Shown here: piece by piece, positions 10,133 to 14,915 of the stretch
Layout of the letters: each line of letters opens with the position of its first letter
Numbering within the stretch: position 1 is the first letter of the stretch
Source of the DNA: Candidatus Ventricola intestinavium
Lineage (GTDB): Bacteria; Bacillota; Clostridia; Christensenellales; Aristaeellaceae
Length of the DNA stretch: 14,915 nucleotides
Assembly: GCA_018715105.1 (NCBI GenBank)
Contig: DVMG01000152.1
Span: 1-14,915 of the forward strand
Direction: 5' to 3'
Notes under the pieces: model-generated
Database searches by the model: none
What the model was told of the DNA's origin: nothing
What the model saw: only the letters and a program-made list of their open reading frames with translations
Program-made: the position numbers and the translations under genes

Positions 10133-11068
10133 TCATTCCTCCAGCTTGACGCGCGGGTCGATAAAGCCATAGAGCAGATCGACCACCAGGGTGCACACGA
10201 TCAGCAGCCCGCCGTAAAAGACGACCGTGCCGCCGATCATCGTGTAATCAAGATCCTTGATGCTGGTAACAAAGTATTTGCCCAGGCCGGGAATGTTGAA
10301 GATGCTCTCGATGACGAATGTGCCCGTCAGGACGCTGGCCACGGTCGGGCCCATGATGGTCACAACCGGCATAATCGCGTTTCGCAGCGCATGGCGCCAG
10401 AGGATTTTCCCCTGCGACAGGCCCTTTGACTTGGCCGTCTTGATGTAATCGGAGCTGAGCACATCGAGCATGCTCGTGCGCATCAGGCGTGACACGGTCG
10501 CCAGAGAGCTCAGGCCCAGCGCGAAGGAGGGCAGAAGCGTCTGCTTGAATGTCCCCCAGCCCTGGATGGGAAACAGGTTGATGCCCAGCACCTTGCGCAG
10601 CTGCAGCCCCAGGAAATATTGAAGCAGCGCGCCCAGGATGAAGCTGGGGACGGATACGCCGATCATCGCGATGAACATGGACAGGGAATCCATCACGCCG
10701 CCGCGTTTGATGGCCGCTACCGCGCCCAGCAGGATGCCCACGATCACCGCGAAGATAAGCGCCCGGATGCCCAGATCCGCCGAGACGAGGAAGGACTCGG
10801 AGATGATACCCATAACATCCCGGTTATAGGTAATGGAAACCCCCAGGTCTCCCCGCAGGCAATTGCCCATGTACATCAGGTATTGAACGATCACGGGCTT
10901 GTCAAGGCCATATTTGGCGTTCATGTTGGCCATGGCCGTCTCAGAGATCGCCTTATCGCCGATGAACGGGTCGCCCGGCAGCATACGCATCATGAAAAAG
11001 ACGAGCGTGATCAGCACAAACAGCGTCAGGATGGCGTATACCACGCGCTTGAGAATATATCGAAACAA
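10133..11068 (-). CDS. oppB: Oligopeptide ABC transporter permease OppB
   Basis: This 311-residue permease is the partner of OppC. It begins (M)FRYILKRVVYAIL, a typical OppB N-terminus, with the first helix at about 9-31 and then MLPGDPFIG. The EAA loop reads DYIKTAKSKGLSQGKILWRH. The end is VDLLYGFIDPRVKLEE, as in the family. The start is TTG at 11068, 8 nt after AGGGAG; the open frame continues upstream to 11218, but that stretch crosses a hairpin-rich intergenic region and is not OppB-like. The weaker start and the hairpin between oppA and oppB suggest lower expression than oppA. The function call rests on motif and operon order. Confidence 0.93.
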   Translation of the reverse strand: MFRYILKRVVYAILTLFVLITLVFFMMRMLPGDPFIGDKAISETAMANMNAKYGLDKPVIVQYLMYMGNCLRGDLGVSITYNRDVMGIISESFLVSADLGIRALIFAVIVGILLGAVAAIKRGGVMDSLSMFIAMIGVSVPSFILGALLQYFLGLQLRKVLGINLFPIQGWGTFKQTLLPSFALGLSSLATVSRLMRTSMLDVLSSDYIKTAKSKGLSQGKILWRHALRNAIMPVVTIMGPTVASVLTGTFVIESIFNIPGLGKYFVTSIKDLDYTMIGGTVVFYGGLLIVCTLVVDLLYGFIDPRVKLEE

Positions 11069-11099
11069 CGCTTTCTCTCCCTTCTGTTGTAATGGCCTG

Positions 11100-11159
11100 C
11101 CTTCGCCCCGCCCGCCCCTGCCTTCCACATGGATGCACATGGATGGCGGCAGGCGAAGG
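11100..11159 (-). other. Hairpin-forming segment with tandem repeat in the oppA-oppB gap
   Basis: CCTTCGCC (11100-11107) pairs with GGCGAAGG (11152-11159), with further GC-rich imperfect pairing inside. The loop holds a tandem direct repeat (ACATGGATGC then ACATGGATGG, about 11127-11146). It lies 31 nt before the TTG start of oppB and could affect message stability or translation of the distal genes. The role is inferred. Confidence 0.4.
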
Positions 11160-11186
11160 AAAGCCGGCAAAGCGCCGATAGAAACA

Positions 11187-11220
11187 ATGCGGCACGGGTT
11201 GTATGTCCCATGCCGCATTG
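11187..11220 (-). terminator. Intra-operon attenuator hairpin after oppA
   Basis: AATGCGGCACGGG (11187-11199) pairs with CCCATGCCGCATT (11208-11220), 13 bp with one G-U in the minus RNA and an 8-nt loop. It is followed by GTTTCT, a weak U tract. It is 28 nt beyond the oppA stop and before oppB. Partial termination would favour oppA expression; this parallels the hairpin after the DUF3798 gene. Confidence 0.6.
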
Positions 11221-11248
11221 CCTTACATCTTCGTTTGCAGAGCGAGGA

Positions 11249-12961
11249 TTACTCGGCCAGCTTGGTGTAGAAGAGGTTATAACCCTGGAACGGGAGACGG
11301 TTGTAGCCTTCAACCAGCTTCTCGCTCACCACATAGTCTTCATAGCGCCAGTAGGTCGGGATGATCGGCATATCCTCCGCCAGCAGCAGCTCTGCCTGAA
11401 CAAAGATCTGCTCACGGGCGACCGGATCCAGCTCCGTGCGGGCCTGTTCGATCAGCGCGTCATACTCTTCGCTGGAATATCCGGTGTGGTTGTTGCCGTT
11501 GCCGGTTGTCCACAGATCCAGGTCGGTCATCGGGTCGTTGTAGTCCGGGCCCCAGCCGCCGGCAAACAGGTCATAGTCATGCGCGTTGCGGCGGGCGCGG
11601 GCTTCGGTGATCGTCAGCACTTCGAGCTTCGCCTCAATGCCCAGCACGCGGCGCAGCTGCTCCTGAATCACCTGATGGAAGAGCTCGTTCTGCGTTCCCT
11701 CGGAAACCATGAACGTGATATCCACCTGGGAAGCGTCGGTGTAACCCAGCTCCTCAAGCGCCTTAGCCAGGTATTCCTTGGCCAGCTCTTCATTGGCCGT
11801 CGGAGGATAGAGCGGCTCGCCGCCGTTGGCCTCAATGACCACCTCGGAGAAGGTCTCCGTGTTCACGCCGTTGATGCCGAACGCGAAGGACGGGGAGGGC
11901 ACGTTATCGTTCTTAAACACGGTGTCGATGAACTGCTGGCGGTCAATCGCGTAGCTGATGGCCTTGCGCAGGTTCAGGTTGCTGATGTCGCGCTCCGTGT
12001 CTTCCACGTTGCAGTAGAAGTAATAGCTGTAGCCGCCGACATAGCTGGACGGCTGATAGCCTTCCGCCTCAAACGCTTCGCGCTGCTCGCCGGTGATGTC
12101 GATGATATCCATTTCGCCGCCGAGGAAGGCGTTGTACTTGGCGTTGGTGTCGGTGTACTTGATCCAGTTGATCTTCTCAAGCTCCACCTGATCGGCGTTC
12201 CACCAATAGGGGTTCTTCACGGTGACGATCCTGTTTTCAAGCACCCACTCGGTCATGTAGAAGGCGCCGGAGTAGAGCAGGGTGTCCGGAGACGTGCCAT
12301 AGTAGTCCGCGCCGACCTCCGTGTAGAACGGCTCATAGATCGGGGCCATGACTTCAAACTTCATGTACTGCAGGAAGTAGGGCAGCGGCTGCTCCAGCTC
12401 GCACACGAGGGTGTAGTCGTCCACCGCATGGAAGCCGACATCCTCCAGGCTCACTTCCTCAGCGCCTTCCACGCCGGAGGCGTAGTCATAATAGGCCTGA
12501 GCGTTCTTAAAGACCGTGGCAAACGCGTAATACTCACAGGCGTTGGCCGGGTTAAGCAGCTCGCTCCAGGCAAACACGAAGTCATTCGCGGTCACATCGC
12601 CCACGACTTCGCCGGCGGAGTTCACCCACTTCATGCCCTCCCGGATGTGGAACGTCCAGGTGAGGCCATCCTCAGAGCTCTCCCAGGATTCTGCGGCCGC
12701 GGGGATGATCTCGTTGGTCTCGCTGTCAAGCTTGACCAGGTTGTCCCACATGTGGCGGTTCACGGAGAACTCGGTGTTGTACGTCTGCTTGATCGGGTTC
12801 ATCACGCTGATGGTGGTAACCTCCACGCTGATGGCGCCCTCTTCACTCGTGCCCGGATAATAGCCGGAGCCAACATTGGGATTGGTGGCTGCGGAAGCCA
12901 CTGCGCCCGTGCACAGGAGCATCACCAGGCAAAGCAGCCAGGCCACAAGACGGTTGTTCAT
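11249..12961 (-). CDS. oppA: Oligopeptide ABC transporter substrate-binding protein OppA (SBP_bac_5 family)
   Basis: This 570-residue exported peptide-binding protein has a signal peptide at about residues 1-24 (MNNRLVAWLLCLVMLLCTGA then VASA) with an ASA-type signal peptidase I site. The cysteines in it do not form a good lipobox. Family features include AAESWESSEDGLTWTFHIRE (about 85-105), KWVNSAGEVVGDVTANDFVF, and later NLNLRKAISYAIDRQQFID. The length suits the family. The start is ATG 12961, 8 nt after AAGGAGG; the open frame to 13183 crosses the promoter and is not coding. It is the first gene of oppABCDF and divergent from the sigma-like gene. It should deliver peptides to OppBC; size preference cannot be read. 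Dipeptide- or nickel-binding relatives are the alternatives. Confidence 0.92.
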   Translation of the reverse strand: MNNRLVAWLLCLVMLLCTGAVASAATNPNVGSGYYPGTSEEGAISVEVTTISVMNPIKQTYNTEFSVNRHMWDNLVKLDSETNEIIPAAAESWESSEDGLTWTFHIREGMKWVNSAGEVVGDVTANDFVFAWSELLNPANACEYYAFATVFKNAQAYYDYASGVEGAEEVSLEDVGFHAVDDYTLVCELEQPLPYFLQYMKFEVMAPIYEPFYTEVGADYYGTSPDTLLYSGAFYMTEWVLENRIVTVKNPYWWNADQVELEKINWIKYTDTNAKYNAFLGGEMDIIDITGEQREAFEAEGYQPSSYVGGYSYYFYCNVEDTERDISNLNLRKAISYAIDRQQFIDTVFKNDNVPSPSFAFGINGVNTETFSEVVIEANGGEPLYPPTANEELAKEYLAKALEELGYTDASQVDITFMVSEGTQNELFHQVIQEQLRRVLGIEAKLEVLTITEARARRNAHDYDLFAGGWGPDYNDPMTDLDLWTTGNGNNHTGYSSEEYDALIEQARTELDPVAREQIFVQAELLLAEDMPIIPTYWRYEDYVVSEKLVEGYNRLPFQGYNLFYTKLAE

Positions 12962-13042
12962 GGCATTTTCCTCCTTATGAAATAGGATACCCCCACGGCG
13001 GCCGGGAGCGCTTGTATCTCCTTCGCCGTCATGATATAATGT

Positions 13043-13071
13043 ATTATAGCATAGCGCGGGATCGTTTGCAA
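13043..13071 (-). promoter_or_regulatory. Promoter of the opp operon
   Basis: Leftward TTGCAA (13071-13066), 17 nt, then TATAAT (13048-13043), with TG one base before the -10, make a good sigma-A extended -10 promoter. It predicts a leader of about 75 nt before ATG 12961. No T-box, riboswitch or clear operator was recognised in the leader. Confidence 0.8.
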
Positions 13072-13154
13072 GTCCATTATCGCAGAAATTCTTTTTTTGC
13101 CCGCATGTCGAATAAACATATCCATGATTGCATAGTATGAAAGGAAGTCCGCCC

Positions 13155-13787
13155 ATGGCAACTGTCTGCACGGGTTTTGACATGTATTATGAAAACTGGC
13201 ACCAGGATCTCTACCGTTTGTGTCTGGTTCTGTGCAGGAACCCGCGGGATGCCGGGCAGCTTGTCTTTGAGGCTTTTCTGCGGCTTGGCGCCGCCGGGAA
13301 TCGCGCCATCGGGGAGGAAGAGGCCAAATCCCTGCTTTTTTCCTGCGCCATCCGCCTGTGCGACGACTATTACCTGCGCAGGATGCGCAAACGCCCTTCG
13401 CGCGCGGCGATGGAAGCCTGCGGCCTCCCTTTCCAGATCACGGATGCGTTATGGAATCTGATGAGCCTTCCCTTTAAAAAACGGGCGGCGCTTTGCCTGA
13501 TGCACGCGGGCTTTTCCCCTTCAGGGGCGGCGCGGATGGCGCATCTGCACGCCGCGCCCGCGGCCAGCGAAGAGCTGTTTGCGGCTCTTTCTTCCATATG
13601 GATGCCGCAGGAAGACGCGCAGGCTCTCTCAGACCGCGTTTATGAGCGTTTTTCCGAACGCAGCGTGGCGTTTGAAAACCGGCTCCATGCGATGAAGTCT
13701 TCCCTGGACCACGCCGCGCCCTATCTGGCGCTCGGGGTGGTGGCGCTGTTTCTCTTTGCCATCTGGTTTTCCAGCCGCATGGCCTAG
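13155..13787 (+). CDS. Divergent ECF-sigma-like protein with C-terminal membrane helix
   Basis: This is a 210-residue protein. Residues 12-45 (YENWHQDLYRLCLVLCRNPR then DAGQLVFEAFLRL) resemble sigma-70 region 2, and 97-147 (LMSLPFKKRAALCLMHAGFS onward) resemble the region 4 helix-turn-helix. The C-terminus has one membrane helix (about 188-206) ending FSSRMA. Usual region 2 residues (D.VQE.F) are changed to GQLVFEAF, and region 4 is poorly conserved, so activity as a sigma factor is uncertain. The start is ATG 13155 with only a weak AAGGA 9 nt upstream; ATG 13137 is the alternative. It is transcribed divergently from oppA and has no linked anti-sigma gene. The membrane tail could act as a built-in tether, or the protein may be a sigma relative repurposed as a membrane regulator. 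The domain call is by eye and tentative. Confidence 0.6.
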   Translation: MATVCTGFDMYYENWHQDLYRLCLVLCRNPRDAGQLVFEAFLRLGAAGNRAIGEEEAKSLLFSCAIRLCDDYYLRRMRKRPSRAAMEACGLPFQITDALWNLMSLPFKKRAALCLMHAGFSPSGAARMAHLHAAPAASEELFAALSSIWMPQEDAQALSDRVYERFSERSVAFENRLHAMKSSLDHAAPYLALGVVALFLFAIWFSSRMA

Positions 13788-13789
13788 CC

Positions 13790-13816
13790 GATGCCCGATG
13801 CAAAGCTGCAGGCATC
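13790..13816 (+). terminator. Weak hairpin after the sigma-like gene
   Basis: GATGCC (13790-13795) pairs with GGCATC (13811-13816), and an inner TGCA (13799-13802) pairs with TGCA (13807-13810), leaving a 3-nt bulge. A T4 run follows 8 nt later. It starts 3 nt after the stop codon. The structure is short and the U tract distant, so termination is only possible. Confidence 0.3.
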
Positions 13817-13818
13817 AC

Positions 13819-13847
13819 GCATAATTTTCGCATTCTCATCCACAATA
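13819..13847 (+). promoter_or_regulatory. Possible forespore-type promoter for the DUF1540 gene
   Basis: GCATA (13819-13823), 17 nt, then CACAATA (13841-13847) resembles the sigma-F/sigma-G pattern (GHATA, then CATAMTA-like) with one -10 mismatch. It would start transcripts about 38 nt before ATG 13892. No good sigma-A promoter is visible here. Short degenerate motifs arise by chance, so confidence is low. Confidence 0.25.
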
Positions 13848-13891
13848 AGCCTCGAGCGTCATGCTCAATAAAACGTGGAGGGATTTGCTTT

Positions 13892-14053
13892 ATGAACAAC
13901 CAGACCATCCATTGCTCCGTGGCTTCCTGCCGTCACCACAACGAAAAGAATATGTGCCGGCTGGAGAGCATCAACGTCTGCCCGAGCCGTGAGTGCCACT
14001 CCGGCAAGTGCGATGAGAGCATGTGCGGCTCCTACGAAGGCTGCAGCAAATAA
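13892..14053 (+). CDS. DUF1540 domain small Cys-rich protein
   Basis: This 53-residue protein begins MNNQTIHCSVASCRHHNEKN and ends CGSYEGCSK. It has eight cysteines at 8, 13, 22, 30, 35, 40, 45 and 51. The CSVxxCxxH...C...INV pattern is that of DUF1540, a family of short Clostridia/Bacilli proteins, sometimes duplicated within one chain. Cys spacing suggests a metal-binding knot, but no metal or function is established. ATG 13892 is 9 nt after GGAGGG (13877-13882). It is a single gene between the sigma-like gene and a strong terminator at 14075. It is too short for most length cut-offs, but the ribosome binding site, terminator and Cys pattern all support it. Confidence 0.88.
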   Translation: MNNQTIHCSVASCRHHNEKNMCRLESINVCPSRECHSGKCDESMCGSYEGCSK

Positions 14054-14074
14054 CCAAACAGCCCGCAAAAGCAC

Positions 14075-14114
14075 AGCGTCCGGACGGCATGGCCGTCCGG
14101 ACGCTCAACTTTTT
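14075..14114 (+). terminator. Terminator of the DUF1540 gene
   Basis: A perfect 14-bp stem, AGCGTCCGGACGGC (14075-14088) with GCCGTCCGGACGCT (14092-14105), has a 3-nt loop. It is followed by CAAC and then T5 (14110-14114). It lies 21 nt after the stop codon. Confidence 0.9.
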
Positions 14115-14137
14115 GGGGAAGGCATTTCCTCATCACA

Positions 14138-14156
14138 AGCCGGCATGATGCCGGCT
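14138..14156. repeat. Palindromic element related to the dispersed repeat
   Basis: AGCCGGCAT (14138-14146) and ATGCCGGCT (14148-14156) are perfect inverted arms around one base. The palindrome in copy A (7039-7055) is the same except that its arms are one base shorter and its outer pair is A-T with C-G next to it. It may be a short remnant or independent member of the same repeat family. Confidence 0.5.
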
Positions 14157-14175
14157 CAAGACCGTTCACAAAACG

Positions 14176-14203
14176 CTTTTCTTCCCCCGAAGGGGGAGAA
14201 AAG
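14176..14203 (-). terminator. Hairpin, possible terminator of the GGDEF gene
   Basis: CTTTTCT plus CCCCC (14176-14188, one bulged T) pairs with GGGGG plus AGAAAAG (14192-14203), closing on a GAA loop. In the leftward RNA it is followed by CGTTTTG. It lies about 155 nt beyond the GGDEF stop, with repeat copy B between. It could also be a REP-like element. Confidence 0.5.
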
Positions 14204-14282
14204 ATTCTAAACATTCCTTATATTTCTTGAAAAAGCAGCGTCCCTCCCGAATAAAAGCGAGGTTGATGTCAGCAAACGGAAA

Positions 14283-14359
14283 GCGGCATGAGGCCGGTTT
14301 CATCGCCGGCGAAATGCTGTAAGCCCGGCGCCCGGGGCCGAAGCTGCGCAAAAGGATCT
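14283..14359 (-). repeat. Dispersed intergenic repeat, copy B
   Basis: Bases 14337-14359 match copy A (7102-7124) at 21 of 23 positions, and 14283-14317 match 7040-7074 at 27 of 35. In the minus orientation it begins at the TAG stop codon of the GGDEF gene (AGATCCTTTTGCGCAGC). It is shorter in the middle than copy A and has lost the perfect palindrome. Confidence 0.65.
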
Positions 14360-14915
14360 ACATAACAACGAACTGGTCTTTTCCCTGTTTTTTGGCTTCG
14401 TACAGCAGCCTGTCCGCTTCCAGATACAGGTCTTCCACCGTGCACATCCTGCGTATCGGGATGGCGCCCATGCTGCATGTGATGCGCTTTTCCCCAATGC
14501 GGATGCCGTCCAGCGCCGCCTTCACGCCGCTCAGCAGCGCAGAAATCTGCGCATCCTCCATCGGGCCCTCCACCAGGGCGACAAACTCATCTCCTCCTAA
14601 GCGGCCTAAAATGCTCCGATCCCCCATGATGCTTTTCAGCCGCGCAGCCACATCCCTTAAAACCCGGTCTCCCTCGGGATGGCCGTGCCGGTCGTTGACC
14701 TGCTTGAACTCATCGATATCCAGAATGATAAAGCAGCCCATCGCCTGCTCCCCATCAAAGGGCATGCGCTGAATCCATCGGCGGCTTTCCAGAAAAAACT
14801 GCTCCCTGTGCAGCAGGCCGGTGAGGCCGTCCAGCCTGGCCTCATAATACCGGTAGCTGAAATCTTTCTGATAGAGCACGATCAAGAGGATGGCCAGCAG
14901 AAAGAGGGACTCAAC
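14358..14915 (-). CDS. Membrane-anchored GGDEF protein, putative diguanylate cyclase (partial, 5' end outside window)
   Basis: The 185 visible C-terminal residues run from the window edge without a stop. The first ones form the end of a membrane helix (ESLFLLAILLIVLY), then a GGDEF domain: DGLTGLLHR, the metal/substrate motif DIDEFKQVND, GHPEGDRVL, the intact active site RLGGDEF, and LLYEAKKQGKDQ near the end. This should make cyclic di-GMP from two GTP in the cytosol. The usual RxxD inhibitory site five residues before GGDEF is absent (GDRS there), so product feedback through it is not expected. An internal TTG at 14885 is not a real start, because the frame and helix continue upstream. The missing N-terminus probably holds more membrane or sensor segments. 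Repeat copy B begins at its stop codon. Confidence 0.88.
   Translation of the reverse strand, partial: VESLFLLAILLIVLYQKDFSYRYYEARLDGLTGLLHREQFFLESRRWIQRMPFDGEQAMGCFIILDIDEFKQVNDRHGHPEGDRVLRDVAARLKSIMGDRSILGRLGGDEFVALVEGPMEDAQISALLSGVKAALDGIRIGEKRITCSMGAIPIRRMCTVEDLYLEADRLLYEAKKQGKDQFVVM

Larger units (their letters stand above)
14054..14357. other. Gene-free convergent intergenic region
   Basis: No gene is supported in these 304 bases between the DUF1540 gene and the GGDEF gene. It holds the plus-strand terminator (14075-14114), a palindromic repeat (14138-14156), a hairpin that may terminate the minus strand (14176-14203), a stretch without recognised content (about 14204-14282), and repeat copy B. 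Confidence 0.7.

Noticed and set aside
11129..12985. Plus-strand open frame (618 codons) opposite oppA
   Set aside because: It is antisense to a clear SBP_bac_5 gene with promoter and ribosome binding site, and its product is compositionally odd.

Overview
The window looks like chromosomal DNA of a Gram-positive, GC-rich member of the Clostridia (Bacillota). The reasons are strong GGAGG-type ribosome binding sites before almost every gene, frequent GTG/TTG starts, a DUF1540 small Cys-rich protein, a DUF3798 solute-binding protein, and short hairpin-plus-U terminators. A Christensenellales-like gut lineage is my guess, but the sequence alone does not prove it. No tRNA, rRNA, CRISPR array, insertion sequence or prophage gene was seen.

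Layout. (1) At 147-443 (+) a small coiled-coil-like protein of unknown function ends at a convergent terminator region (516-604). (2) At 654-6632 (-) a four-gene ABC importer operon is transcribed leftwards: DUF3798 solute-binding protein, double-NBD ATPase, and two BPD_transp_2-type permeases. It is driven by an extended -10 promoter at 6746-6774 and ends at a hairpin at 571-604. The genes after the binding protein overlap by 8 nt at each junction. The first permease carries an unusual ~235-residue acidic, Ala-rich extracytoplasmic insertion. (3) At 7200-12961 (-) a complete oligopeptide importer operon, oppA-B-C-D-F, runs from a promoter at 13043-13071 to a strong terminator at 7136-7166. 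(4) At 13155-13787 (+), divergent from oppA, is an ECF-sigma-like protein with a C-terminal membrane anchor, followed by a 53-residue DUF1540 protein (13892-14053) with its own terminator. (5) At the right edge (-) is the 3' end of a membrane-anchored GGDEF protein (putative diguanylate cyclase), cut by the window.

How the parts work together. Both ABC operons put the binding protein first and follow it with a hairpin that could terminate part of transcription, so binding protein would exceed the membrane subunits. The ligand of the DUF3798 system is unknown; the Opp system should take up peptides. Two intergenic elements (7018-7124 and 14283-14359) are diverged copies of the same repeat, each lying just downstream of a minus-strand gene in the same orientation, with a related palindrome at 14138-14156. 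The most unusual items are the DUF3798 importer with its modified permease, the membrane-tethered sigma-like protein, and this repeat family.
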